This document shows positions 25,721-34,487 of a DNA stretch of 64,000 nt, one piece after another (position 1 is the stretch's first letter; every line of letters begins with the position of its first letter). A program made the translations under genes and the position numbers. The notes beneath the pieces were generated by a model. It did not search any database, had not been told where the DNA came from, and was given only the letters and a program-made list of their open reading frames with translations. The stretch comes from Planococcus wigleyi (lineage in GTDB: Bacteria > Bacillota > Bacilli > Bacillales_A > Planococcaceae): the NCBI RefSeq assembly GCF_014836985.1, contig NZ_JACSPU010000002.1, positions 372,001 to 436,000 on the forward strand. The letters run 5' to 3'.

Positions 25721-26548
25721 ATGGTGAAAATTGCAGTTGAACATCCATTTACATCAGTACGTGAAGCATTGGAGAAAAAAGGATATCAGGCAGAAATGCT
25801 TGAAGACAAATCAGATTCGACCGACTATGACGTCATTGTTGTGAGAGATCAGGAAGATTTAGCTGATTATCATATGAGTGTATCACTTGTTGAAGCTAAA
25901 GGACGGACCTTATATGAAATCGTGGAAGAAGTGGAAGAGCGCCTCGTACGTGGCGGCAAAATCCAATCTCCACAGCCTACTGAAGCTGAACGCAAGGAAA
26001 GCGGCGGAGGCGGTGGTTTCTTAGCCGGCGCAGCAACAGGCGCAGTTATCGGAGCGGCAGCTGGGCTATTGTTCGCACCGAAGAGCGGGAAAGAGCTTCA
26101 AGAAATCGTTAAAGAAAAAACAGCCAGCTCGAAAGATCCGAACGCTGAAAGTTCAGGCGGTAAATTAGATCAAGTGAAAGAAAAGGCCAACCAATTGAAA
26201 GATAAAACAAGTGGCCTTACCGATAAAGCAAAAGAAACAACATCTGGAATTACAGAAAAAGCTAAAGGTAAAGCCGATGAGCTGAAAGCGAAACGTGTAG
26301 AAAAGCAAGAAGAAAAAGAATTGAAGAAACAAGAAAAAGTGATTGAAAAAGAAGTGAAAGAACAGGAAAAAGCTCAAAAAGAACATGAAAAAGCTGAAAA
26401 AGCTGTAGAAAAAGAAATCAAAAAAGCTGACAAGGAAGCCGACAAAGAAAAAAGCGGCATCGAAGTCGTTGAATTAGGCGATGCATCTGTCGAAAAAGAC
26501 AGCACTGGCAGCGTAACTGTAAAAGCTGAAGATAAAAACAAAAAATAA
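25721..26548 (+). CDS. YkuS (UPF0180)-YtxH fusion, predicted general stress protein
   Basis: This 275-aa protein has three parts. Residues 1-80 match the YkuS/UPF0180 family (KIAVEHPFTSVREALEKKGY, YDVIVVRDQEDLAD, RTLYEIVEEVEERL). Residues about 98-135 form a glycine-zipper YtxH segment (GGGGFLAGAATGAVIGAAAGLLFAPKSGKEL). The rest is a very charged lysine/glutamate coiled coil with repeated EKAxK units. YtxH-type proteins belong to the SigB regulon in B. subtilis, and a SigB-like promoter is visible here. ATG 25721 follows GGGAGTGG. Fusion of YkuS to YtxH is not a form I know. The molecular role is unknown. Confidence 0.75.
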   Translation: MVKIAVEHPFTSVREALEKKGYQAEMLEDKSDSTDYDVIVVRDQEDLADYHMSVSLVEAKGRTLYEIVEEVEERLVRGGKIQSPQPTEAERKESGGGGGFLAGAATGAVIGAAAGLLFAPKSGKELQEIVKEKTASSKDPNAESSGGKLDQVKEKANQLKDKTSGLTDKAKETTSGITEKAKGKADELKAKRVEKQEEKELKKQEKVIEKEVKEQEKAQKEHEKAEKAVEKEIKKADKEADKEKSGIEVVELGDASVEKDSTGSVTVKAEDKNKK

Positions 26549-26555
26549 CAATATA

Positions 26556-26592
26556 AAAGGTGTCCGCCAGATGGATTGGCGGGCACCTTTTT
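26556..26592 (+). terminator. terminator after the YkuS-YtxH gene
   Basis: Stem AAGGTGTCCGCCA / TGGCGGGCACCTT, then T-run; also usable by the convergent UMF1 gene. Confidence 0.88.
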
Positions 26593-26645
26593 GCGTTCAT
26601 TCGAATAATAGCTGTTTTATGTCAAAACTATGCGGCCATACAGCT

Positions 26646-27923
26646 TTACTCCGGGGCAACTTTGTCTATTGGTTCATGAGGCGTTGGTTCCGGTACGCGG
26701 GAAAGGACGACAAGGCCGACCACAAACAAGATGACCAGGCTGAACACACCCATGCTCGAGTTGCCGGTTACTTGTGAAGTGACCGCTACAAGCAAGGGGC
26801 CAGTGATTGCAGCAAACTTTCCAAAGATATTATAGAAACCGAAGAATTCATTGGAGTTCTCTTTAGGTACCAGTTTTCCGAAATATGAACGGCTGAGTGC
26901 CTGGATGCCGCCTTGGCTGGTGGCCACAAGCATTGCCAAAATCCAGAAATCCGTAATGGTTTCCAAGAAGAAGGCGTAAATGCAGACCACGATATACACG
27001 CAGATTCCTACGTACAGCATTTTTTTGCCGGTAAATCGATTTGCCAAACGGCCGTAGAGAATAGCAAAGGGAGCGGCCACCACTTGGGTGACAAACAAGA
27101 CAATCAGGAGACTTGTTGCACTTAGCCCCAAGTCAGTGCCGTAGGCCGTTGATAATGAAATGATCGTCCCAACACCATCGATGTAAAAGAAGTAGGCGAT
27201 CAGAAACAGGAACAACGCCCGGTACTGACGGATTTCCTTTATGGTTTTTCCAAGCCGTTTAAAGCTCTGATGAACAGGATTGGGTTCGCGTTCGATATAG
27301 TGAAGCTGTTTGACATGGCGGAACATCGGCAGTGAAAAACAAACCCACCAGATTGCTGTAATGAGAAAGGCGATACGGCTCGCGGCAGTGGCCGAAATTG
27401 GCAGCACTCCGTTTTGAGCCAGTAAAATGATGGCGATCGACAGGATAAATGGAATGGTGGATCCAATGTAACCGAGTCCATAGCCAAATGCTGAAACACT
27501 GTTCATCCGTTTTTCTGTCGTTACATCAACAATGAAAGCATCGTAGAACAAATTAGCGCCAGTGGCACCAAGAGCTGCAAAAACGTAACAGATCAGCATC
27601 AACAGCCAATTGTCGCTTGGTACGAACGCTAACAAGGCGGTGGAAATAGTGCCCAACAGGAAAAAGGCAGTGAAAAACTTTTTCTTCATGCCCTGGTAAT
27701 CGGCGATAGTTCCGAGTATGGGTCCGATCATCGCCAAAATAAACGTAAAAATCGCAATGGTGTATCCTAAATAAGCCGTTGAATCAGATAAACTAACACC
27801 GGCTTCAGTGGCTGATGCTTTGTAGTAAATCGGAAAAACTGCTGTCGTGATGATGATGGAATAAGCAGAACTTCCCCAATCGTATAAAGCCCAACTTTTC
27901 TCTTCTTTTGAGAATTTTTTCAT
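26646..27923 (-). CDS. UMF1/Atg22-like MFS transporter
   Basis: This 425-aa protein has 12 predicted membrane segments and the UMF1 family opening SWALYDWGSSAYSIIITTAVFPIYYK (about residues 9-34). GPILGTIADYQGMKKKFF (MFS motif A variant) and ATSQGGIQALSRSYFGKLVPK follow. Family members are thought to export amino acids or other metabolites, by analogy to vacuolar Atg22. ATG 27923 is preceded by AAAGGGGAT; an in-frame start at 27953 lacks one. Confidence 0.85.
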   Translation of the reverse strand: MKKFSKEEKSWALYDWGSSAYSIIITTAVFPIYYKASATEAGVSLSDSTAYLGYTIAIFTFILAMIGPILGTIADYQGMKKKFFTAFFLLGTISTALLAFVPSDNWLLMLICYVFAALGATGANLFYDAFIVDVTTEKRMNSVSAFGYGLGYIGSTIPFILSIAIILLAQNGVLPISATAASRIAFLITAIWWVCFSLPMFRHVKQLHYIEREPNPVHQSFKRLGKTIKEIRQYRALFLFLIAYFFYIDGVGTIISLSTAYGTDLGLSATSLLIVLFVTQVVAAPFAILYGRLANRFTGKKMLYVGICVYIVVCIYAFFLETITDFWILAMLVATSQGGIQALSRSYFGKLVPKENSNEFFGFYNIFGKFAAITGPLLVAVTSQVTGNSSMGVFSLVILFVVGLVVLSRVPEPTPHEPIDKVAPE

Positions 27924-28356
27924 CGCCCTATCCCCTTTGTCCCGCTTTGGCAATCAATAGTCTAAAACCATGAACTCCACTTTCCTCTGTCAGATAACTT
28001 TATCCCGCTTTAACGGGCAGTAAGACTCCTCCCGCCTCTAAAAGCAGGAGCTCCACTGACCGTAAAAGTCCAATTGGATCGGGCCGACAGGATGTCGGTT
28101 ACATAGGCGCTGCCGCAGGACGCGGCGCGTTTAGCCTATGTTCTGCTTTTTATCAGTAGGGGATTAAGACCCCCCACTGATTGAAGTTTCTCTTTATTGT
28201 ACAAGAAGACAATAAAAAATGATGCAGAATATTTAAGAAAATACAGAAATTTTACATTTCGAACGGATTGTTTTGAAAACAGAAACCCTATCGCATTTGT
28301 TGAGTCCTACTTAAGCTTGCATTAAACTTATAGAGAAGAAGAAAGAGGGATATGTT
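27924..28356. other. 433-bp intergenic region containing a hairpin-rich block
   Basis: Besides the promoters of the two divergent genes it holds a dense series of inverted repeats at 28000-28185. No reading frame of interest is visible. Confidence 0.7.
28000..28185. ncRNA. candidate structured RNA or non-autonomous repeat (five hairpins)
   Basis: The hairpins in order are: CCCG/CGGG (28004-28017); CTCCCGC-like arm with GCAGGAG (28028-28050); CCGACA-GGA-TGTCGG (28084-28098); ACATAGGC/GCCTATGT (28101-28141) enclosing GCCGC-AGGAC-GCGGC (28112-28126); and ATCAGT-GGGG/CCCC-ACTGAT (28152-28181). Two loops expose AGGA on the + strand. The local GC content is well above that of the flanks. Whether this is a transcribed RNA, a regulatory leader or a small mobile repeat cannot be told from one copy. 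Confidence 0.45.
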
Positions 28357-29112
28357 TTGAAGTTAATTTCGTGGAACGTCAACGGCCTTCGTGCAGTCAT
28401 GAAAAAAGGCTTTATGGATTTTTTCGCTGAATCAGATGCCGATGTTTTTTGCCTGCAGGAAATTAAACTGCAGGAAGGCCAGATTGAAATGGATTTGCCG
28501 GGATATTATACATATTGGAATTATGCACATAAAAAAGGCTATTCCGGAACCGCAATTTTTACAAAACAAAAGCCGTTATCGGTCCAATATGGCCTTGGGT
28601 CTGAAGAACATGATACGGAAGGCCGAATGATTGCGTTGGAATTCGAAGGCTATTATGTGGTGAATGTCTATACACCGAATTCTCAGCATGGTCTGTTGCG
28701 ATTGGATTATCGTCTGTTGTGGGAAGATGCCATTTTGTCATTTGTGAAAACCCTGGATACTCACAAACCCGTTATATTATGTGGGGATTTGAATGTGGCC
28801 CATGAAGAAATCGATTTGAAAAATCCGAAAGCCAATAAGAAAAATTCAGGATTTACACCTGAAGAACGTGGGAAAATGACACGGTTTTTAGCAAGTGGAT
28901 TTGTAGATACTTTCCGTCACTTCCATCCGGAAGAATCGGGTTTTTACTCTTGGTGGTCCTACAGATCCAATTGCCGTGAAAAAAATATCGGATGGAGAAT
29001 CGATTATTTTATCGCCTCCCAAAAATTGCTGCCGAATTTATGCAGTGCAAAAATCCACGCAGATGTTTGGGGATCGGATCATTGTCCCGTTGAATTGATG
29101 ATGGAACTATAA
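28357..29112 (+). CDS. exoA: exodeoxyribonuclease III / AP endonuclease
   Basis: This 251-aa protein of the Mg-dependent exonuclease III family cleaves abasic DNA in base-excision repair. Conserved motifs are ISWNVNGLRA at the N-terminus, FCLQEIKLQ (metal-binding Glu), GYSGTAIFTK, YTPNSQHGLLRLDYRLLWE, CGDLNVAHEEIDLKNPK (Asp/Asn), GWRIDYF and the C-terminal GSDHCPVEL (catalytic Asp-His). The start is TTG 28357, 7 nt after GAAAGAGGG; no ATG in frame is better placed. Confidence 0.95.
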   Translation: MKLISWNVNGLRAVMKKGFMDFFAESDADVFCLQEIKLQEGQIEMDLPGYYTYWNYAHKKGYSGTAIFTKQKPLSVQYGLGSEEHDTEGRMIALEFEGYYVVNVYTPNSQHGLLRLDYRLLWEDAILSFVKTLDTHKPVILCGDLNVAHEEIDLKNPKANKKNSGFTPEERGKMTRFLASGFVDTFRHFHPEESGFYSWWSYRSNCREKNIGWRIDYFIASQKLLPNLCSAKIHADVWGSDHCPVELMMEL

Positions 29113-29114
29113 AA

Positions 29115-29143
29115 AAACACACTCGGTTTTCGAGTGTGTTTTT
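29115..29143. terminator. terminator after exoA
   Basis: Stem AAACACACTCG / CGAGTGTGTTT followed by T; A-run before it also serves the convergent gene. Confidence 0.88.
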
Positions 29144-29181
29144 AAAATTAAAATCATTTGGAATAGTTTCACGTGAAACTA

Positions 29182-30369
29182 TTAAAGTCCCATAACGCGC
29201 TCTGTGAGGCGTTTGCAATTGTCTTGGTCAAAATAATCGATATAGTCGCTCGCTTTAGGGTACCATTCATTGTAGGTTATTTTTTCTTCAATAATTTTCT
29301 TCAGGTATTCATAAACATGATCGATTGAATCCGCTTTGTAACCGTACAAATCACTGTCCAGATTCAAGTAAGTTCCTCTTTTTTCGAGGTATTCCTGCTG
29401 GTCGAACATGTAGAAGATAATTGGTTTATTGAGGTAGAGAAAATCCCAGGAAACACTGGTGATATCCGTCAAAAGCATATCATTATGATCGATTGAATAC
29501 TCAATGGTTTCCTGATTGAAATCCAAAAATTTGATGCCGTGTTCATTGTCTGTCAGGCCAGTAAAATAACTTTCGAACTTTTTCATAAAAGGATGCAAGG
29601 CGATATTCAAGTGGAGATTATGGTCGGTAAGCAATTGCTGGATGCCTTGATGCTTCAATAAACCTGTGGTGTTCTTAAAGTAAGGACTTTCGATAAATTC
29701 TTCTTTTGTCAGATCAAATAGCCACTCACGCCACGTCATCATCATCAGGATATTCTTAACTTCTTTAGATGGTTGATTTGGCGGATACCGATCGAATCGC
29801 GGAAAGCCGGTGAGGATCAGTTTCTTTTCGGGAATCTTCCATTTGTTGAGTTTCAGTTCATATTCATACTGAGAAGCGCAGTTGAAGTAATCCGTGCGTT
29901 TCAACAATGGCACATCTTCTTTTTGGATCAGGATTTTCTTGAACCCTTCAATTCCATGACTGACATGAGTAATGATTGTTTTTCGGTTGAGAAACAGAAA
30001 CTTGTCAGCTGAAGGAACGATGTCATAAAGAAGAGAGTGGCCATGAAACGTATAATCAGCCTGGAAAAAGAGCAAATAGTTTTTAAAGCTGCCCAGTGGA
30101 ACGGCGTTTTCAATTTTTTGGTCTTTTGCATAAGAGGTTTTTGAATCATACATCCAATAGGCGGTTACCTGTTCTTTGTGGTTATTCAATAAGTACTTAT
30201 GATAAACCGCAGCATTGTCTTCATATTTTTCACCGAGGTTTCCTCCGACAAGGGCAATTTTCTTTCCGCTTTTTTTCTTTGTGAAAAAAGAGAGGAGGTA
30301 TGCGGCTGAGACTTTTAAAAATACTTTCAAGGGATCCCATCGCCCTTTTTCTTTTAATTCTACACTCAT
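29182..30369 (-). CDS. CDP-glycerol:glycerophosphate glycerophosphotransferase family (TagB/TagF-like)
   Basis: This 395-aa protein has an N-terminal part with KKIALVGGNLGEKYEDNAAVYHKYL. The catalytic domain follows: HVSHGIEGFKK (HG motif of CDP-glycerol transferases), LTGFPRFDR, ALHPFMKKF and DMLLTDITSVSWDFLYLNKPIIFYMFD (typical TDxSSxxxDFxxxxKPIIF region). Such enzymes add glycerol-phosphate to teichoic acids or other wall glycopolymers. It stands alone rather than in a teichoic-acid cluster, so the acceptor is unknown. Base composition is somewhat AT-richer than its neighbours. Confidence 0.85.
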   Translation of the reverse strand: MSVELKEKGRWDPLKVFLKVSAAYLLSFFTKKKSGKKIALVGGNLGEKYEDNAAVYHKYLLNNHKEQVTAYWMYDSKTSYAKDQKIENAVPLGSFKNYLLFFQADYTFHGHSLLYDIVPSADKFLFLNRKTIITHVSHGIEGFKKILIQKEDVPLLKRTDYFNCASQYEYELKLNKWKIPEKKLILTGFPRFDRYPPNQPSKEVKNILMMMTWREWLFDLTKEEFIESPYFKNTTGLLKHQGIQQLLTDHNLHLNIALHPFMKKFESYFTGLTDNEHGIKFLDFNQETIEYSIDHNDMLLTDITSVSWDFLYLNKPIIFYMFDQQEYLEKRGTYLNLDSDLYGYKADSIDHVYEYLKKIIEEKITYNEWYPKASDYIDYFDQDNCKRLTERVMGL

Positions 30370-30480
30370 CTAAAAGCCCTGCTTTCTACTAGTTGTCATT
30401 ACTTTAGTTTTTCATACAACGCTGGTTTTGTCTATCTCCAGTTAATAAACTAATATTTTAATTTACTTTATAAATAAGGT

Positions 30481-30506
30481 GTTTATTTTTGAAGGAAAAT
30501 GGGAAG
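30481..30506 (+). promoter_or_regulatory. SigB-like promoter of the catalase gene
   Basis: GTTTAT (30481-30486), 14 nt, GGGAAG (30501-30506), 38 bp before the ATG. Confidence 0.65.
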
Positions 30507-30543
30507 AGTATTAGGTGATAGCACATTGCAGAGGAGGATATTC

Positions 30544-32166
30544 ATGAAGGAAAATAATGAAGAGTTAAAGAAGAAAATGGGTACAGGCGAAAGTGAAGAG
30601 TCATTGACAGACCGTCAAGGCCATCCGATTAGAGATAATCAGAACATGCGAACTGTCGGTAACCGTGGCCCTGCTACACTTGAAAATTATCATTTCATTG
30701 AAAAAATCTCGCATTTCGACCGTGAAGAGATTCCGGAGCGAATTGTCCATGCGCGTGGCGCTGGTGCATTTGGTTATTTTGAAACTTATGGTAAAGTCGG
30801 CGATGAGCCGGTAGAAAAATATACACGCGCTAAAGTATTTTCAGGTGCGGGAAAACAGACGCCGTTAATGGTGCGTTTCTCAACGGTGGCTGGATCAAGA
30901 CATTCTCCGGAAACCGACCGCGATCCTCGTGGATTCGCCGTTAAAATGTATACGGAAGATGGCAACTGGGATTTGGTCGGAAATAACCTTAAAATATTCT
31001 TTATCCGTGATGCAATGAAATTCCCGGATATGATTCATGCCTTTAAAACTGACCCGGCATCGAATATTGCTGATCCGCAGCGAATGTTCGATTTTGTTGC
31101 CCGTTCTCCGGAAGCAACGCATATGATTACGTTTCTGTTTTCACCGTGGGGCATCCCGGCAACGTACCGCCATATGCAGGGATCTGGAGTAAACACGTAC
31201 AAATGGGTCAACGACAAAGGTGAAGCCGTATTGGTCAAGTATCATTGGGAGCCAAAACAAGGCATCCGGAACCTGACTCAAAAAGAAGCTTCTGAAATCC
31301 AGGCGGAAAACGTCGGACATGCCACACAAGACCTTTATGAAGCGATTGAAAATGGAGATTATCCGGAATGGGAGTTGTTCGTTCAAATTATGAGCGACGA
31401 TGAACACCCGGAATTGGATTTCGATCCGTTGGATGATACAAAATTATGGCCTCAGGACAAATTCCCGTTCCTTCCAGTCGGAAAAATGGTACTTGACCGC
31501 AATCCGGTCGATTACCATGCTGAAATTGAACAAGCGGCGTTCGGTACAGGAGTTCTTGTAGACGGTTTAGATTTCTCTGACGATAAAATGCTGCAAGGTC
31601 GGACTTTCTCTTATTCCGATACACAGCGTTATCGGGTTGGAGCCAACTACTTGAAACTTCCGGTTAATGCTCCTAAGAAGCGTGTCGCAACCAATCAGCA
31701 GCGAGGGGCGATGGATGTGAAAAATCCTTATGAAAACCCTTCAAATCCATCTATTAACTATGAACCATCTGTTCTTGGTGGATACAAAGAAGCGGATTCG
31801 AGCGAAACGCCTGCTCACGAACCAGCATATAACGCAAAAGTAGTATCAGCGCCAATTGATCGTACCAACAATTACGGGCAAGCGGGTGAAACATACCGCA
31901 GCTTTGAGGATTGGGAGCGCGATGAACTGATCAACAATTTGGGTGATGCATTATCGGTCTGTGATCCTCGCATCCAGGAAGAGATGATCCATCATTTCAC
32001 ACAGGCGGATGAAGACTATGGCCGCCGTGTACGTGAGAATATGGAAGAGAAGATGAAAGCGAATGAAGAAATGAAAAAATCAGGACCGAAAGTATATGGT
32101 CAGCCTGCTGCCAATAAGGTGGCACAAGGTGCAGCTGCAAAAGGCCACGAAGCAAAACCATATTAA
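30544..32166 (+). CDS. heme catalase
   Basis: This 540-aa monofunctional catalase breaks down hydrogen peroxide. The distal His lies in [16 protein letters not shown] (about residue 65) and [27 protein letters not shown] follows. The Asn pocket [21 protein letters not shown] comes next, and the proximal heme-ligand region is [18 protein letters not shown] with its Tyr. The C-terminal tail (about 490-540) is lysine/alanine-rich. The size and sequence fit the small-subunit clade that includes KatX-type Bacillus catalases. ATG 30544 follows GAGGAGGATATTC. A SigB-like promoter suggests general stress induction; no PerR box is evident. Confidence 0.95.
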   Translation: MKENNEELKKKMGTGESEESLTDRQGHPIRDNQNMRTVGNRGPATLENYHFIEKISHFDREEIPERIVHARGAGAFGYFETYGKVGDEPVEKYTRAKVFSGAGKQTPLMVRFSTVAGSRHSPETDRDPRGFAVKMYTEDGNWDLVGNNLKIFFIRDAMKFPDMIHAFKTDPASNIADPQRMFDFVARSPEATHMITFLFSPWGIPATYRHMQGSGVNTYKWVNDKGEAVLVKYHWEPKQGIRNLTQKEASEIQAENVGHATQDLYEAIENGDYPEWELFVQIMSDDEHPELDFDPLDDTKLWPQDKFPFLPVGKMVLDRNPVDYHAEIEQAAFGTGVLVDGLDFSDDKMLQGRTFSYSDTQRYRVGANYLKLPVNAPKKRVATNQQRGAMDVKNPYENPSNPSINYEPSVLGGYKEADSSETPAHEPAYNAKVVSAPIDRTNNYGQAGETYRSFEDWERDELINNLGDALSVCDPRIQEEMIHHFTQADEDYGRRVRENMEEKMKANEEMKKSGPKVYGQPAANKVAQGAAAKGHEAKPY

Positions 32167-32176
32167 AATTCATCAA

Positions 32177-32211
32177 AAAACCGGTAGCCCTCAGTGGCTT
32201 ACCGGTTTTTT
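32177..32211. terminator. terminator between the catalase and PII genes
   Basis: Stem ACCGGTAGCC / GGC(T)TACCGGT with T-run on + and A-run on the left, so probably bidirectional. Confidence 0.85.
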
Positions 32212-32226
32212 AAATGGAACTATTCT

Positions 32227-32928
32227 TCACTGATTCTTGTTCCTCAAAGAGGAGTGGTTGACCCCAAACACTTTTTCGACATCTATCAGAAAAGCGATGC
32301 CTTTGCCGGGAGCATTGAGATCGACAGCCTGCTCGATGCTTTCGACGACTTGTTCTGCATAACTGCTTGGAACAAGTGTTAAGACAACGTCTTTCTCTGG
32401 ATCAATTGTGAAATTCATGAACTTTTGCTGTTCATTGACTCCTGTACCGCGTCCGTTTATTATTGTTCCGCCTTCCGCCCCTGCTTTTGAAGCGGCTTTA
32501 ACCACTTTTGAAGAATCTCCTGAATTGACAATGGTAACAATTAATTGAAAATCCTTCAGTTCTGATTCCAATTCTGAAGCACCTCTCTTTCTTTTGCGGT
32601 CATCCTGGCGTTGAGATAAATGCGGAACGCCCAGTAATTTGCTTAAATGAACGGTAAAACCTAGTCCATATCCTGGTTTCCCGAGTTTTCCTGCTTCATT
32701 GACCGCTTCTGCAACCGCTCTTTCATTGTCTCCATCCAATGCGAAAAAAATCACATCTTTTTCATGGGTAGCCGGGAGGCCAAGAAATGTAGGTTTTTCA
32801 TTTCTTCCTATTCCTTCGCCATAGACAATCGTTGCGCCATCGACACCTGCTTTTTTAGCTGCCGCAATGACATCGCGTGAATGGCCTCTTTTGACAATGG
32901 CAATCATCAACCTATGGTTAAGAATCAT
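32227..32928 (-). CDS. tandem PII-like (GlnB-fold) signalling protein
   Basis: This 233-aa protein is two PII-like domains in a row. Domain 1 (about 5-105) has LMIAIVKRGHSRDVIAAAKKAGVDGATIVYGEG. Domain 2 (about 125-222) has LIVTIVNSGDSSKVVKAASKAGAEGGTIINGRGTG. Both carry the GATI..G-G ligand-loop pattern; the uridylylated Tyr of classical GlnB is not evident. Its start overlaps the upstream DUF1538 gene by 11 nt, so the three genes form one operon. This linkage suggests that it gates the DUF1538 transporter in response to a nucleotide or other small ligand; the ligand is unknown. Confidence 0.82.
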   Translation of the reverse strand: MILNHRLMIAIVKRGHSRDVIAAAKKAGVDGATIVYGEGIGRNEKPTFLGLPATHEKDVIFFALDGDNERAVAEAVNEAGKLGKPGYGLGFTVHLSKLLGVPHLSQRQDDRKRKRGASELESELKDFQLIVTIVNSGDSSKVVKAASKAGAEGGTIINGRGTGVNEQQKFMNFTIDPEKDVVLTLVPSSYAEQVVESIEQAVDLNAPGKGIAFLIDVEKVFGVNHSSLRNKNQ

Positions 32929-33655
32929 TCGCTTTCCCTCCGCCTTTCTTAGTGAAAATCAGACCAAGTATCAATACTGCAATGATAGGTGTCAGGGCTA
33001 CAAGTGCGATCATTCCAAATCCATCGGTCAAAGGATCGCTGCCTTCTATGGCAGTCGAAATGCCTACTGCCACAGCAACGACAAAAGTGACGGTCATTGG
33101 TCCGGTTGCCACGCCTCCCGAATCAAAAGCGATACCGATAAAAGTCTGCGTTGAAAAAAAAACAAGAATGAATGCCAATAAATAACCCGGGATAATGAAG
33201 TACCATAACGACCAGCCCGTTAGAATTCTCAGCATGGACAAAGCGATGGATACGCCGACGCCTGTCGATAATGTATAAAGCATCATTTTACGGGAAATGT
33301 ATCCGCCGGTCTCTTGGTCGACTTCATCTGTCATAATACTGACGGCCGGTTCGGCAAATGTGGCAGCGAATCCAAGAACAAAACCAATCGGAATCAGCAG
33401 CCATTTGTTATACCAACTGCCAAGCGTTTCACCCATCATTGTCCCTACAGGCATAAATCCAACATGTACACCTTGAAGGAAAAAAGAAAGGCCGAAGAAA
33501 GCTAAAATAAAACCAATTCCTACCTGAAGTACGCGCTGCATCGGCAATTTAAGCATAAACACCTGGAAGGCTGCGAAAAATAACAAAAGAGGGAGAAGTG
33601 CCAAACTGACTTCCAGCATCACGGTTGGAAAACCTTCGAAAACATGAATGTTCAC
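32918..33655 (-). CDS. DUF1538 membrane protein, second subunit (UmpB-like)
   Basis: This 245-aa protein has about six to seven hydrophobic helices. The hallmark is FDSGGVATGPMTVTFVVAVAVGIS (about residues 175-198), preceded by GFAATFAEPAVSIMTDEVD; both motifs recur in its partner at 33652. DUF1538 pairs (UmpA/UmpB) from halophiles have been reported as two-component sodium/proton antiporters. It overlaps the partner by 4 nt and the PII gene by 11 nt, and lies just downstream of the Mrp antiporter operon. Naming as UmpB is by order and inference. Confidence 0.8.
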   Translation of the reverse strand: MNIHVFEGFPTVMLEVSLALLPLLLFFAAFQVFMLKLPMQRVLQVGIGFILAFFGLSFFLQGVHVGFMPVGTMMGETLGSWYNKWLLIPIGFVLGFAATFAEPAVSIMTDEVDQETGGYISRKMMLYTLSTGVGVSIALSMLRILTGWSLWYFIIPGYLLAFILVFFSTQTFIGIAFDSGGVATGPMTVTFVVAVAVGISTAIEGSDPLTDGFGMIALVALTPIIAVLILGLIFTKKGGGKANDS

Positions 33656-34347
33656 CTGAACAACACCCCCAGCACCATAACAGCCAGAATCGGTCCAATG
33701 GATGCCAAGCCAATCAAGCCAAATTTCTCGCCAGAACTATCATCTTCTGAGCGCAATACAGAAGCAACACCAATGCCAAGTGCCAGAATAAATGGAACTG
33801 CCATCGGTCCGGTTGTAACTCCTCCGGAATCGAAGGAAATGGAAATGAAGGCCTCGGGGACAAATAAAGATAGCAGAAAGACTAAAGCGTAACCGCCGAT
33901 GAGTAAATAATGGAGGGGAATTTTAAAGATGGTGCGGACCATGGCCAACGCCACAAAGATAGCCAGTCCGAGGGAGACGGATAGAATCAGAATTGCTGCA
34001 CTTACAGTGCCTTCAGAGACTTCATCAATTTGCTTCGCCAATACCCGGACATCGGGTTCCGCGACTGTAACGGCGATGCCCAGTAAGAAACCGGTTGCAA
34101 TAATGAAACCTGCTTTTTTTGTGCTGGGCAGCCTTCGTCCAATCATTTCACCGATAGGCAGAAGGCCGGCGTTGACACCGATCAAAAACAGGAAAAAACC
34201 GATACTGACAAAAAGAACACCGACAAGAAATTGAATCACTGCCTCGAAAGGCATTTTGATGAAAACAACCTGCAGAAGAATAACAACAATAGTAACCGGG
34301 AGGATGGCGGCAGCGACTTCTTTAAACGTATCTCTTACGTTTTCCAT
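33652..34347 (-). CDS. DUF1538 membrane protein, first subunit (UmpA-like)
   Basis: This 231-aa protein is homologous to the next gene: GIAVTVAEPDVRVLAKQIDEV and FDSGGVTTGPMAVPFILALGIG occupy the same relative places. Each subunit probably supplies half of a pseudo-symmetric ion path. It is the first gene of the operon. Its ribosome site is weak (GGGGA about 11 nt before ATG 34347). A terminator at 34424-34468 separates it from mrpG, so it likely has its own promoter in the short gap. Confidence 0.8.
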   Translation of the reverse strand: MENVRDTFKEVAAAILPVTIVVILLQVVFIKMPFEAVIQFLVGVLFVSIGFFLFLIGVNAGLLPIGEMIGRRLPSTKKAGFIIATGFLLGIAVTVAEPDVRVLAKQIDEVSEGTVSAAILILSVSLGLAIFVALAMVRTIFKIPLHYLLIGGYALVFLLSLFVPEAFISISFDSGGVTTGPMAVPFILALGIGVASVLRSEDDSSGEKFGLIGLASIGPILAVMVLGVLFR

Positions 34348-34423
34348 CGAGAGTCTGTCCCCATTTCTGTTTTTTTACTCTTATTCCCCCCCATAAGCAG
34401 GCGTAAACTTTTGCTTTATTAAC

Positions 34424-34468
34424 AAAAAAAGAGCGATGCCCACTTTTCTGGAGTGGCCATGCTCTTTT
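34424..34468 (-). terminator. terminator of the mrp operon
   Basis: On the minus strand, AAAAGAGCATGGCCAC pairs with GTGGGCATCGCTCTTTT, followed by a T-run. Confidence 0.85.
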
Positions 34469-34487
34469 AGCACTAACATAATTCTCG

